This document shows, in pieces, positions 43,486-54,185 of a stretch of 64,000 bases of DNA. The stretch is from Myrmaecium sp. VS I D KN 1. Lineage: Eukaryota; Ascomycota; Dothideomycetes; Valsariales; Valsariaceae. The position numbers and the translations under genes were made by a program. The notes beneath the pieces are model-generated. The model made no database searches and was not told where the DNA came from. It saw nothing but the letters and a program-made list of their open reading frames with translations. Position 1 is the stretch's first letter, and each line of letters begins with the position of its first letter. The stretch is taken from the NCBI GenBank assembly GCA_019775845.1, contig JADQAV010000005.1:124001-188000 (forward strand). Reading direction: 5' to 3'.

Positions 43486-44237
43486 GGAGCAGTAACGGTT
43501 GGGTGCAAGCTTTCGTTGAAAGATATAATACGGTCCGGACGCGTTGCGGCTATACGACAAGGAAGGTGCTGCGGGAGGCGGCCTTCACATAGCAGGCCAT
43601 TGTTCGCAAACGCGGAGGATGCGTTCACAAAGCAATGAGCCTTCAGTATTGCAAGAAGGCAGTCTAGAGTTAAGCACAAGTACTAGACTGCTATCCAGAG
43701 AGGTTGATGCAATTCAGTTGGAGGAGGTCCCCGTATGATACTGGGTGCTGGAGCTTAGACCGGGATCGACGGAGCTACGAGAGCGGTCAACGTCGATGGT
43801 TTGGCGCCTTGGTGCCTGGCCCGGTTGATAGTCCTCTACCGGAGATCCTCGCCCCTAGGACGAGGCCCTCACAGCCTTGGACTGGACGAAATGAAACAAT
43901 AGGAGTATAATGAGTATATGACATAAAGCGACCTCACGGCGAATCACTGGCTAGCTCGCCTTTCTACTGTTCGAATGCTACAGTATGATTTTGTAAGCAT
44001 CTGTCCCTATCATTCAACGACTTGTTCATCGAAGTCTGAGTGCGAAGAGCCGAGTTGCACTCCGAAGTAAAGGCATGATTAATGAAATTTGGTATTGGTA
44101 CCTTAGCACGGTTTGCAAAGACAAGCAAATTCGTACAAGGCTACTCCATCTCTCAAAAACCCTAATAAACATGGAAAACAGCCCTGGTATCAAGCGCCTT
44201 CTAAACAAGAACTGATCTGTGATCACGCACATCACAC
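43486..44237. other. Intergenic region, dynactin/ATG17
   Basis: 752 bp between the dynactin stop and the ATG17 start. Small open frames only (such as 43544-43738) and no repeat of note. The ATG17 promoter must lie here. Confidence 0.5.
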
Positions 44238-47200
44238 TCATGCCGCAATGGCAATGGGACCATCCCCATTCAATGCATCCAAAGCCTGCTCCAGATCAGG
44301 ATTTCCGTCCTCTTCCTGATGCGCTTTCTTCCCGACATTGACGCCTGTACAGCTCAACTCCAGTGCAGCCCATACCTCCGCTCTCTTCATCTCCTCTTCG
44401 GAGAGCTGCCACTGTGGCGTCATCTTCTTCGGCCTCCATCCAAGCCTGCCAGAGGACCTGCTGCTTTTATCTACATCGACCGCTCTCCTCAGGTCGACCA
44501 ACTGGGCCACGCTCGGTAAGTTGGTGATATCTTCAAGTACCCTCCTAGCGTCTTCCAGCTTATCCTCCTCGATCGTTGTCGGTTCGGGCATCACAGGGGT
44601 TGCCAGCCAGCTCGTGGCCGACTTGAGTTCAGCAAGCCTCTCAGTCTGAGCGCTCTTCCGCAAATATCTGTTTGCCTTTTCGAGGGCGTCGATCTCCTTC
44701 TGCAGTGCCTGCATCTCTCTCTCCGTCGCCACCGCTTGCTCTCCCTGGGCCTGCTTCTCGTCCTGCTCACCACGCATCTTCTGCGCTTCCACTTGCGCTT
44801 TGAGATTATCCTTCTCCTCTTCAAGACTATTGAGCTCCTTGATTCTCCTCTCAAGCTCATCCACAAGAGACTTTTCCCTCGTCTTACCGTCCTCTAGAAG
44901 CGCCTCAAGTTCCTTGATGCGGGCGGCCTTCTTTGACGCATCCTTTGTCCTTGCTTCGAGAAGTTCAATCTTAACTCCCAACTCTTCATGTTCCTGGTCC
45001 CGGAGTTTCAGGGTCATCGCGCGCGCGTGGATTTCATCCTTGAGTCTGCGTATCTCCTCTTCCGCATCGACACTAACGATCTTGCTAGCTGCGATCTCCT
45101 TAGACCGCAGCACCCAGGGCGCCGGACTCTTTTCAAATTCAATGGTGTTCTCAAGGTCCGAGGAGAGGCTGGCAAGGTCAACGAGAGATTCACTAAGAAG
45201 GCGTAGTTTGTTCTCCAGTACACTGAAGACCTCAGCTTCCGTTGTGGTGTTAGGAAAGACTTCGCTGGTAGTCCTGAAAAGAGCAGAGCGAATATCCGCA
45301 AGGGTGATAGGATTTTCTGCCTCAATGCGACTGTCGTCGCCGAGGAGAGAATAGACAGCGATACCAGCCATGCGGGCATAGAGAGTGAGCTGCTCCGTAG
45401 CAGCTTCACAATCTTCGAATGGTTGATGGGTGTTTTGATTAAGAGACAGAGAGCGCGCTTTGAGTTCTTGCAGTGATTTGATGGCCTTTCCAACGACGAC
45501 TTTGGCGCTTCGGGACTGTGCAACCAGGGATTCTGTCTTTCCAATGAAGCGATTAAGGTCGCCATTCTCGTCTTCAGGGACGCCAGGGAAGTGCGACTGC
45601 ACTGCGGACTTGATGAGTAAGAGCGCAGAAGCAGTGATCTCTAGACGGGATTGCATGAGCATAGTGCGCATCAGAACTTCATCGGGATAATTCTGCAAGC
45701 CGGAGCCGAGGCGGTGCTCGGCGAGATGAGACATCAAAGCGATCGACCGGTGCAGCTCGTCGGCGACCTGGTCTTCCTTCAGCTCGTCCCGTTTAACCGC
45801 CTCGATATAGCCGTTGAGTGCACGCTCAACAGGCTCGAGTTCGTACAAAGCGCCCTCGAACTTGGCGAACTGATCCAGTGAGCAACTGGAGATAGTATTC
45901 GCAAATCTCTCGCACATCGTGGAAATCCATGCTAACTTGTCAAGAACGTCACACGCCTGGAATACGTCGACTTCAAGCCCGTTGTGGCCCAGGCCAGCGA
46001 CTTTCTCTTTCACGAAGCCCTGCAGAAGACCAGCCTTGAATCCAATGCGCTTGAATCGAAGCAACGCCAAAACGGAGTCGCGCTCGGCATGGAATGCCTC
46101 TGGAAGGAACAACTGAACAATCGAAAGATGCTCGGAAGCCTCTTGAGCGTCTAGCTTGCGCAACTCCATGTCGATTGTCTTGATCTTGGTGCTGGTAGCA
46201 GTGGCCTGGAGCTGCCGGTTCAGATCCATCATGGCCCTTGAGCGGTTGCTCAGTTCCTGAGCTTCTGTTTCGGAGAGAGCTTTGGAAGCCCTCATATCCT
46301 CTAGGTCAGACTGGAGGTTGCTGACTAGCTCACGGAATCTGGAAATCGTGTATTCTTGGTCCGAAAGGGTCTCCTCTTGTTGAGCAGCACGTCGAGCTTG
46401 CTCCATGAGCAGGGAATCCTTGAAGTCAATGACCTCCTGAAGCTGTTTTTCGTTTTCAACATGGTTGATCTCTAACTCATCATTGAGTTCTTTAAGGCTC
46501 TGAAGATCTTCCACGACTGCCTTTAACTCCTCGATGTGCTCGCTCAGAGTCATATTCCTGTCCGTCAACTCCTCGATCATGTCTTCCGCACCCAGGGCAG
46601 CATCCAGTTGCTGACGCAGATCTTCTATGTCTGCTTCACATTCCAGCAAGCGCGCTTTGGTGTCATCGTACTGCTGCTTGACCCCGGATAGCTCATTGAC
46701 ATCTTCTTCCAAGCTCTTGCAACGATCTCGCAGTTCAGCTTCTTGCTCTTGAGTCATATCTCGAAGACGGATCAAAGCCTCCCTCAACCGTTCATTCTCC
46801 CTTTCCATCTGCAACCATCCCGCACTCGTCCTCTCCTCCGGACTCATCTCCTGACCAAGCTCTTGGTTCTCTTGCTTGAGAATATCATTTTCCAGCTCGA
46901 GCTCCTCGCATTTCTGCTTAACCGCGTCCAGCTCGGCTTTGTAGGCATCAGCCTGTTCCTCTGCCATTTCTCTGTCCAGTGTGGCCATCTCCAGGATCTC
47001 ATCGTGTTCAGTCTGGATAGACTCGATTTCCGTGAGTCGTTTCTCAGCTTCTTTCAGTTGCTTCTTTAGCTCAACATTTTCTTGCTGTTGAGGTTGATAT
47101 TTAGCCTGTAACTTTTGTATGATAGACTCGAACTTATCGCGTTCTTGTTGTATCCGGTCCAGCGCCTGTAACTTCTCTCGATCCTCAAGTCGTTTCTTTT

Positions 47201-47954
47201 CTAGAACACGGAGTTTAGCCTCAAGTTCTTGGATCTCCTTGATCGGACCAGGACTATTTCTCGTAGTCGCCGGGGTTGATGTGGACACTGGCGTTCCTGA
47301 TTTGGGAGACGTGGTGGAAGTAACGCTTGGACGCTTTTGAGTAAGCGTTGGGCGATTCAAACCCGACTTAACGGAGGAGGTACTTGCTGTTCGCCCACCC
47401 AGTCCGGTGCCGCCGACGGATGGGCGGGGAGCATTCTTGGGGGCTGCAGTCGCAGGTGAAGGTGAGGGGGCGACTGAATTACGCTTGGCTGCTGGAGGCG
47501 CCATAGTGCTATTCTGCCGAGTCCGAACGGTCGCTGTGGTTGTTGACAGAGGTCGTTTGACCGGTGAACTGCTCCCACTTCCTCTGCGAGATTCCATTGT
47601 AAGACTCGTTGGCCGGCTCGATGGGCGGCTCTTCGTTCCCGACTCCGCAGCAATACTTGACGATCGCCCTTTTGACACAGACGCGGGCCTTCCATTCGTC
47701 TTCGCGGCCGCTGCCGGCTTGGGCTGTTCCAGAATATGGCTAACCCCGGTAGATCTCAGAAACATGCCATAGGCTGGTTTGCAGCTGAAATATCTCTGTC
47801 CTTGAACTGCGCCATCGTTCTTCCCTGTAGGTTCTTCGAGTTCGACGCCAACCCATGGCCCAGCTGCGAAAGACGTCTCTCCGATGAAGCGGATCACTGC
47901 TTTCCGACCATCGTTGAGTTCGACCCTCTGGCCGACCTTGTACACTTCTCCCAT
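44238..47954 (-). CDS. ro-3: Dynactin p150-Glued subunit
   Basis: Largest dynactin subunit (yeast Nip100, Neurospora ro-3). It links dynein to microtubules and supports nuclear positioning and organelle transport in hyphae. It is a single exon of 1238 residues. The N-terminal CAP-Gly domain (about 7-70) shows FIGETSFAAGPWVGVELEEP, the tubulin/EB1-binding GKNDG motif and YFSCKPAYGMFLR. A basic Ser/Pro/Thr-rich linker (about 75-240) should contact microtubules. A long coiled coil (about 240-560) carries the dynein intermediate-chain binding surface. A globular dynactin domain at about 560-900 includes SIVQLFLPEAFHAERDSVLALLRFKRIGFK. A second coiled coil (about 985-1125) precedes the short C-terminal tail. 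Length and order match the family. Confidence 0.95.
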   Translation of the reverse strand: MGEVYKVGQRVELNDGRKAVIRFIGETSFAAGPWVGVELEEPTGKNDGAVQGQRYFSCKPAYGMFLRSTGVSHILEQPKPAAAAKTNGRPASVSKGRSSSIAAESGTKSRPSSRPTSLTMESRRGSGSSSPVKRPLSTTTATVRTRQNSTMAPPAAKRNSVAPSPSPATAAPKNAPRPSVGGTGLGGRTASTSSVKSGLNRPTLTQKRPSVTSTTSPKSGTPVSTSTPATTRNSPGPIKEIQELEAKLRVLEKKRLEDREKLQALDRIQQERDKFESIIQKLQAKYQPQQQENVELKKQLKEAEKRLTEIESIQTEHDEILEMATLDREMAEEQADAYKAELDAVKQKCEELELENDILKQENQELGQEMSPEERTSAGWLQMERENERLREALIRLRDMTQEQEAELRDRCKSLEEDVNELSGVKQQYDDTKARLLECEADIEDLRQQLDAALGAEDMIEELTDRNMTLSEHIEELKAVVEDLQSLKELNDELEINHVENEKQLQEVIDFKDSLLMEQARRAAQQEETLSDQEYTISRFRELVSNLQSDLEDMRASKALSETEAQELSNRSRAMMDLNRQLQATATSTKIKTIDMELRKLDAQEASEHLSIVQLFLPEAFHAERDSVLALLRFKRIGFKAGLLQGFVKEKVAGLGHNGLEVDVFQACDVLDKLAWISTMCERFANTISSCSLDQFAKFEGALYELEPVERALNGYIEAVKRDELKEDQVADELHRSIALMSHLAEHRLGSGLQNYPDEVLMRTMLMQSRLEITASALLLIKSAVQSHFPGVPEDENGDLNRFIGKTESLVAQSRSAKVVVGKAIKSLQELKARSLSLNQNTHQPFEDCEAATEQLTLYARMAGIAVYSLLGDDSRIEAENPITLADIRSALFRTTSEVFPNTTTEAEVFSVLENKLRLLSESLVDLASLSSDLENTIEFEKSPAPWVLRSKEIAASKIVSVDAEEEIRRLKDEIHARAMTLKLRDQEHEELGVKIELLEARTKDASKKAARIKELEALLEDGKTREKSLVDELERRIKELNSLEEEKDNLKAQVEAQKMRGEQDEKQAQGEQAVATEREMQALQKEIDALEKANRYLRKSAQTERLAELKSATSWLATPVMPEPTTIEEDKLEDARRVLEDITNLPSVAQLVDLRRAVDVDKSSRSSGRLGWRPKKMTPQWQLSEEEMKRAEVWAALELSCTGVNVGKKAHQEEDGNPDLEQALDALNGDGPIAIAA

Positions 47955-48460
47955 AGCCGAAGCGAAGGCGCTTTATCCTGGGTAAGGGAACTGTCGGCGC
48001 GGCTTGTTGAAAGTGTGATTTGCGTTGCTCCGCCAGAAGCTTTAGAGGTTCTGAACCGAGGGCTTGGTTGATGGTAAGGGGTATGGTGCGAGTGCGGCAG
48101 GGTATTTAAACGTGTTGATGCGACGACGTCAACGGGAAAGGCATGCGCCAAGTCACCATGTTCTGTGACAAATATGAGATGGACGCGCAGTCAGGTACAA
48201 AAGCTGTTACCTTGAAGCCATCGGAGGTCACCCAGGTCCCGCCGGAGCGTGAAGCGGAGGCCGGAGGTCAAATCGCGCTAGCGGAACCCTGTCCCGTGAC
48301 ACTTCCAAAATCAGGGTCCACAAACCATCACAAGTCCAACATTCACCCAACCATTATGAGAATCGCTATATGTTCGAACATCGCACCACATTCTAGCCTT
48401 TGATCTAATCTTCAGTATCCAGCAGTGTGATCTCATTTACTTTCTCATCCCTTCAATACG
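47955..48460. other. Intergenic region, DPH1/dynactin
   Basis: 506 bp holding the dynactin promoter and the 3' end of DPH1. No further gene or repeat is seen. Confidence 0.5.
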
Positions 48461-49927
48461 TTACTCAACGGCAAGCACGTGCTCTCCTTTCGTTCTTGCC
48501 AGTCCTTCCTTCGCATAGAAGTCCATGGGATAGATCACTTCTTTCTGACCGTCTTGTTTGACTACCTTTCCACCTTCTTCTCTTAGCCATGGCGCTTCCC
48601 TCACACCAAGCGCCACCAAAGCCTCATATGGACTCAATAACGGTCTGGGAAATGCGTAACCCCAATCGATACTGAGCCTTGGACATGCAACTTGCACCCA
48701 GCACTCAACATCTGCCATCATGGCCAGCTTTCCGGGGAAAATCTCCGAGAGCAGCAGCTTGACATGCTCTATTCCTTTCTTTTGGAGATGCTTCTCGATA
48801 AGCGCAAGAGTATGGGGATTGCCTTGACGACCTAGGGCTCCGAGGATAAGGCCCCACTTCTTAGTAGCTTTCCGTGCGGTCCGGATCGCATTCGAGCGAA
48901 TGTCGTGAAGTTCGTCGTGGGCAAACGTCTCGTGCGTGAGCCGGCGAGAGTAAGGATCGTACCGATACGCGGGGAGAGACGGATTGGCAATCATGGCGGA
49001 CTCAAGGTGAAATCGGCCATCCCCCAAGTACAACAGAAGGTCGGGGGAAACATCAGGAGCTTTGGGATCGGCCGGATTGACGGACATGGAGGGAGAGGTA
49101 CAGCCAAGAATTTCGCCTTTTGATAACGGTGCGATCTGCGGTATCAAAATGTGATAGCCCTGGTTGCGGAGAGTAGGAGCGAGGTTATGGATCGTGCTGT
49201 TGAACTGAATAGTCCCGACCATGGCAATCGTCTTGCCAGTGGGAAAATTACGGGTAATTGTGGATAATAGGTGAGTGGTATCGATGCTGATGGTTACGAA
49301 GACGTAGAGCGTTGCGATCTTGGTGACAGCCACAGGAATCAGACAGCTATGAGCATAATGGACAAGGAGGTCGCAGCCCAGAGCCCGCGCTGTGAAATCG
49401 TCGATACAACAAGCGCCGTATGTCACGTCGCCCATGATAAGAGTAGAGGTTCCCGGACAGAAGCGGGTAATGATGTCGGAAATCGTTGTCGCAAAGAGCA
49501 GCAAGCCTTCGGGCATCTGGAGTGCTATTTGCTTGGCTCCGCTACTTCTGATGCGATGTATTGTTTTGTGGATTTCGAAGTTGTAGTTGGAAGGAAGAAT
49601 GGCAATCGCTTCGTTGATATCAGGATCGTTAAGGATGTCTACTGGAATATTGTTCAGGGCACGGGCTGTTCGTCGCGCTTGGGACACTACGGCATATGAT
49701 TAGTATTGCCAGGCAATAATAGCGATGTCTACTCTGCGGACTGTTATACCTTGTATGGCACCATTGTCCTCGATGTTGGCGCTGGGATCCGCTGACCCCG
49801 CCGCTTTCTCCGCCGCTCTCCTGCCGATAAAGCGCCTCTTTGGTTGCTTTGATACAGGAGCAGCCTCTCCATTTAGGCCCTCTTTTGTATCTTGGCCGAG
49901 ATTCGTAGCTGCTCTGTCTTCTTCCAT
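48461..49927 (-). CDS. DPH1: Diphthamide biosynthesis protein Dph1
   Basis: Subunit of the Dph1-Dph2 radical-SAM-like enzyme that transfers a 3-amino-3-carboxypropyl group from S-adenosylmethionine to a histidine of elongation factor 2, the first step of diphthamide synthesis. The exons are 49927-49750 and 49686-48461. The 63-bp intron has donor GTATAA, a TACTAATC branch and acceptor TAG, giving 467 residues. The N-terminus ([13 protein letters not shown]) is basic and disordered. Conserved stretches are [25 protein letters not shown] (Cys152/153), [10 protein letters not shown] (Cys255) and [14 protein letters not shown] (Cys394), the three positions expected to bind the [4Fe-4S] cluster. 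[10 protein letters not shown] and [16 protein letters not shown] are also typical. It shares a 441-bp divergent promoter with the RNA cyclase gene. Confidence 0.95.
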
Positions 49928-50368
49928 AAGTGCCGTGATTATGTAGTACAGTATGTGTAGGTATGGTTGTATGAATGCACACTGGCAGTTATTGGGTGGG
50001 GGCAAAGAACTTCCTTATCGATAAAATTCTGCGGGAGAGCGATGCCACTTTAGGGCCTGTGGGGTCAGGGTCCAAGGTTGTCTGCATGACTCAGGTGGAT
50101 CATCGTCTGTTAGCGCTCGACCCTCTCACCACCAAGCTCCGATGTCACAGCCAGGAACTACGTACTCGTCCTTGCTCCACAGACTCGGCTCTCTGCTCCT
50201 TGACCTCCTACTTCTTCTGGTGTGCTGTCGCGCCCACCTTCTGCTCAGTGCATAAAAAGATCCGGGTAGTGCTCCATACCATATTCTCAAAGTCACCGCT
50301 ACGCCCGGCTTGTACTTGATGAAGCATTGTTCTCTTACAACTTTTTCGGTTTCCTGGTCTGATAGAAA
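49928..50368. promoter_or_regulatory. Divergent promoter DPH1/RNA cyclase with TGACTCA
   Basis: 441 bp between the two ATGs. A perfect TGACTCA (50087-50093), the binding sequence of Gcn4/CPC1- and AP-1-type bZIP proteins, sits near the middle. No gene is seen here. Confidence 0.45.
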
Positions 50369-51634
50369 ATGGAGGCAATAGAGCTAGATGGCACTACTCT
50401 CGAAGGCGGCGGACAGCTCATTCGCATAGCCTTGGGTTTGTCAGCTCTTTGCAAAATCCCACTCAAAATCAACAACATCCGTGGCAAACGTCCTGGTGGA
50501 GGTGGCCTCAAGCTCCAACATATAACCAGCATACGTTGGCTTTCTGATGCAACAAATGCCTCAGTCGCGGGCGCTACCCCGAAAAGCAGGTTCCTTGAAT
50601 TTATTCCTTCGACTGCAAATGGTGAAGATATCTCCACAGTATATAAAGAAATTCGTCAGCCGAACGGCATGACCTATCTCAGCAGCCAAATAACACAGAC
50701 GACCCCCGGTGCCGTGGCTCTCGTCTTACAGGCCATTCTTCCATATCTCTTGTTCGGCGGTACCGCCCAGCCAAGCGAGTCCAGCAGCCCCTGTCCAATC
50801 ACTTTGACCATCCAAGGCGGAACCAATGTCTCCTTCTCTCCCAGCATTGATTACCTCACTAACGTCCTTTTTCCCACCTTTCATCGGCTTGGGTTACCCA
50901 AAATCACGGCGACGCTTCACTCACGAGGCTGGTCTTCATCGTCCCACCAGCATCTTGGTTCTGTCACATTCAACATCCCACCTCTCCCTCGGGGGCGCCA
51001 TGTGCCTGCTATCCGACTCCCAAACTCTAGGGGTCCGGTGACTCGTCTCATAGCCATAGTCGTTGCATATCCCGCCCTGCAATCTGCAATTCGCGAATGG
51101 CTTTCCTCCCTCGTGGATTTGATTATCCGGCCTCTTCTTCCGTCTAATCCTCCAGTTTCCATCGAAATGAACTTCGAAGCCAGCACCAAGCCCCAGCTGT
51201 GTTACGTGCTACTCGTAGCCATTACTGCGGACGGATGGCGGTTAGGGAGAGACCGGCTCATGGAAGGGAAAGGACTACGGCGAGGCAAAAAGAAAGCTGA
51301 GGATGGTGACGACAGTGGGATTATCCGAGCTCTGTTAAAGAGCGCGGTGGAAGACCTGGCGACCGAGTTAAGGCATCACGGTCCTCTAGATGAGTACGCA
51401 CGAGATCAAGTGGTCATTTACCAAGCCCTCGCCGGCAAAGGGGGGGAGAAAGTTGGGAAAGACGGGGCCGAGGAAGTAAGCATTGGAAATTGCGGTGTGA
51501 AACCGAGCTTGCATGTTCAGACGGCGGAGTGGGTAGTGAGTAAGCTGTTAGGAGTGGAGATAGACGAGAATGGAGTGAAAGAGGGCGTGAGTTTCAGGGC
51601 TGGCGAGATGTTCAACGCGAGAAATGCAGATTAA
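50369..51634 (+). CDS. RTCA: RNA 3'-terminal phosphate cyclase (RtcA type)
   Basis: ATP-dependent enzyme that converts an RNA 3'-phosphate to a 2',3'-cyclic phosphate through an adenylated histidine intermediate. It is a single exon of 421 residues from the ATG at 50369. The N-terminal signature is LEGGGQLIRIALGLSALCKIP followed by IRGKRPGGGGLKLQH. Other marks are PGAVALVLQAILPYLLF, the LDEYARDQVVIYQALAG segment (VDEYLQDQL in the human enzyme) and LHVQTAEW with His382, aligned to the catalytic histidine of human RTCA and E. coli RtcA. The histidine separates it from the inactive ribosome-biogenesis relative Rcl1. An insertion (KGLRRGKKKAEDGDD) is rich in Lys/Asp. Confidence 0.92.
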   Translation: MEAIELDGTTLEGGGQLIRIALGLSALCKIPLKINNIRGKRPGGGGLKLQHITSIRWLSDATNASVAGATPKSRFLEFIPSTANGEDISTVYKEIRQPNGMTYLSSQITQTTPGAVALVLQAILPYLLFGGTAQPSESSSPCPITLTIQGGTNVSFSPSIDYLTNVLFPTFHRLGLPKITATLHSRGWSSSSHQHLGSVTFNIPPLPRGRHVPAIRLPNSRGPVTRLIAIVVAYPALQSAIREWLSSLVDLIIRPLLPSNPPVSIEMNFEASTKPQLCYVLLVAITADGWRLGRDRLMEGKGLRRGKKKAEDGDDSGIIRALLKSAVEDLATELRHHGPLDEYARDQVVIYQALAGKGGEKVGKDGAEEVSIGNCGVKPSLHVQTAEWVVSKLLGVEIDENGVKEGVSFRAGEMFNARNAD

Positions 51635-53093
51635 CGCATTAGTAAACTTAGCAAAATTCCAAGTGTGAGCTTCGAACTGCAGTATCTGACAACGCAGGTG
51701 TGTATTCGAACCATGTGAAAGAAAGATGTCGACAAAGGGTAAGTCTCTTGGGTCTCTCATGGGTCTATCTCTGGCGTAGGATCTTGACAGTTCTTACAGA
51801 CTCACCGGAAGAGTGTGCCTTTACGCCCTAATTTCCGGTCAGTCGGTTACGACTGTTCAGCCTTGATGTTAGCCTTGCTTCTGGGCCATTATATAGTTCT
51901 TATATTCTACAGTAAACGAAGACATATTATAATTGCTTTTAGGTAACAGTTATAGTTATATATTAGTCTCTCCTCTAAAAAATTATATCCTATAAAGACA
52001 TAATTCGAACGTATGATCATCCGCGAGGAATACCTAATACAAGGAGATGCAATTAAGCCTTTCCCGAATAACGCACGACCCACTAGCTTGTTTCCACGAC
52101 ACAAGCTTCAGCACCTACCTACATCATGATAGCAACTTAGGTTTCTTGTACACCACCAACGCCTATTCCATGATACAACAGACCATCACGGCCTTGAAGA
52201 GAGCTTGTCTTCGTGCTCAATAATCTACCCCCCTCAAGCCGTGCCCGGAAAGGAGGGTTTACGTCCGCTCTGTTACCAATGGTGCTGCTCCTCTCTGCTA
52301 TCACTGAAGCTCTACAGCAACTTGAAGGCGGCAACTACTCTATCGAGTAATGTTATGGCGGCCGGGATACGGAATTGTCTCGCCTGCAACCTCGGTCCAG
52401 TCTATACCCATTCTCTTTCATTGTGAACGCTGTCGTCCATGCTTCGAAGTATAGGGCCAATGGAAACATGAACGATGTTGCCCGAACGCATTCCTTCCTT
52501 ATGGGCGTCCGAAGGCTCTTTTTCTTTCTTTAAAATTGAAACCTGAAGGCGAAGTCAAACAAACGAGGCCAAGTGAGAAAGGTGCAAAAACTGACACACG
52601 CTTACGTGATGGGCACGGGAATTTTTGTGGTAGGATATTAACGGAACTCTTCTCTATCAGATCCCACCGCTACACCAAGGTTCGCATACCTTGGTGACAG
52701 AGGCTTACCAAGTTACAGTGACATTCAAACTTCACCATCCAAGAGTATATCAAGGACACCAATCGACTAAGTTTGAAAGTATGTAAGCTTTGCTTGATAC
52801 AGGCTGTTTTCATGCAGATACATATATGCATCTCTCAGTTCCGGACTGTCTATCTACACCTGGAAAATGGAGCTCAAAGCGACTATAGCCGCACGGCCTG
52901 CCGCATCCTCAATACAAAAGAGGAATGAATCCACACTAAGGGATCATTATATACATGGAACAATGTCTCCGGGACGGTACTCCTACTATTGAATTACGCC
53001 GCCTTCGAAATAAGGACCGGATGGAGGACTAACAGTAACGGAACGATCAACGACGGAACTGACGTCGGTAAAGATTGTTCGGCAAGACGATTT
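51635..53093. other. 1.5-kb convergent intergenic region with AT-rich patch
   Basis: Between the 3' ends of the RNA cyclase and the bZIP gene. About 51885-52010 is distinctly AT-rich. A hairpin-forming inverted repeat lies at 52673-52696. No gene is recognised; open frames near 52137-52426 look random. Confidence 0.5.
52673..52696. terminator. 9-bp inverted repeat hairpin
   Basis: CACCAAGGT and ACCTTGGTG are exact complements around a 6-base loop (TCGCAT), about 400 bp beyond the bZIP stop. It may be a 3'-UTR hairpin. Calling it a terminator is inference. Confidence 0.3.
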
Positions 53094-54185
53094 TCAGGGC
53101 GATTTGGATATGCTGCTGCGGTCACTCTTGGCGATCTGGTTCACCGTACGCTCGAGATAGCTGCGAATTGCGTCACAGTCGCAGTCGACATGTTTGAGTA
53201 GTTCGCCTTTCAAGGCCAGCACCTCCTCACGCAGCATGGACTCGGAGGCCCGCAGCCTTGCGTTTTCTGATGCAAGGACCCTTGAGCGGGTTTGGATCTC
53301 TTCCGTCCACTCTTTCTTCTTCGCACGGCACTTGCTTGCAGCCATACGGTTGCGTTCCAGGAACTTCTCCCGCCTTGCTCCTTCGTCTTCCTCTGTGGTT
53401 TCCTCGCTCTTTTCCGCAACGGCCGAAAGATGGGAAGAGCCAGCGGCTGTAGAAGCTGAAGTCCAATGTGATTCTGCGGATGCTGCGGATGCCGCGGACC
53501 CTTGTCGAGGTCGGGTGTGATCGTCGTTCAGAAATCGCGTGTTCGACGGCGTCTTTTCTATCTTTGGCGGCATGGACCGTTGATAAACGGGCGGGAAAGA
53601 TGGCGATGGGACGGCCGAAGGTCGTGCTGATTCAGGTTCCACCTTGTATATTTTGGTCGACCTCCGTCTCTTCTTGCCTCTATTCTCGAAGTACTCGGAT
53701 TCGCAGGTTGTTGTCATAGGGCTAGGCTGAGCACTGTAATGACTTGTCAGGGAGTCTTTACGGTCCTGTTCGTAAACTATCGGAACACTCTCCAGCTTCG
53801 GAGAGTGTGATGTCGAGGGCGCCGTCTGGAAAGCCGGTGTCGACTCGGCTGAGAGGGAACTCCCGGAATCCGATGCCAGATTGGCGTGGTACAAAGGATT
53901 GAACACCTCTCCAGGCCTAACGGCTTGAGGCTGGTGCATGATTATGCTGTCTGGTCTCCAGACGGTGCTTGGAGCATAGCAGTCATCGCTTTGGCTGCTT
54001 TGTACTCCAGGGAAATAGGAATTTCCGATGGTGGAAGCTTGTTGATACGGGAGGTCAACAGACCCGTTGTCATGAAACGGCATTGATCCAAAAAAAGGGG
54101 TCCATTGTTGTTGATTGTCGATATCTTGTTGGTAATCGGTATTCCACATGCCCGCCATTGGTACCGGTCGTGTCAAGATGTCCAT
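53094..54185 (-). CDS. ATF/CREB-type bZIP transcription factor
   Basis: Nuclear DNA-binding regulator of the Atf1/CREB class, which in fungi mediate stress, development or secondary metabolism. The product has 363 residues from the first ATG in frame (54185, MDILTRPVPMAGMW). The frame extends upstream to 54359 only through a TTG. The first 240 residues are Ser/Gln/Pro-rich, with a basic stretch GKKRRRSTK that could be a nuclear localisation signal. The bZIP begins near residue 270 (REKFLERNRMAASKCRAKKKEW). It has the invariant N-x7-R spacing in NRMAASKCR and a zipper with Leu at heptads through LKGELLKHVDCDCD. The Cys-Asp-Cys-Asp after the zipper and DAIRSYL resemble Atf1-type proteins. There is no p38 docking (OSM) domain as in full Atf1, so it may be an Atf2-like or Atf21-like relative. 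Upstream lies an unusually long 5.2-kb gene-poor region. Confidence 0.9.
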   Translation of the reverse strand: MDILTRPVPMAGMWNTDYQQDIDNQQQWTPFFGSMPFHDNGSVDLPYQQASTIGNSYFPGVQSSQSDDCYAPSTVWRPDSIIMHQPQAVRPGEVFNPLYHANLASDSGSSLSAESTPAFQTAPSTSHSPKLESVPIVYEQDRKDSLTSHYSAQPSPMTTTCESEYFENRGKKRRRSTKIYKVEPESARPSAVPSPSFPPVYQRSMPPKIEKTPSNTRFLNDDHTRPRQGSAASAASAESHWTSASTAAGSSHLSAVAEKSEETTEEDEGARREKFLERNRMAASKCRAKKKEWTEEIQTRSRVLASENARLRASESMLREEVLALKGELLKHVDCDCDAIRSYLERTVNQIAKSDRSSISKSP

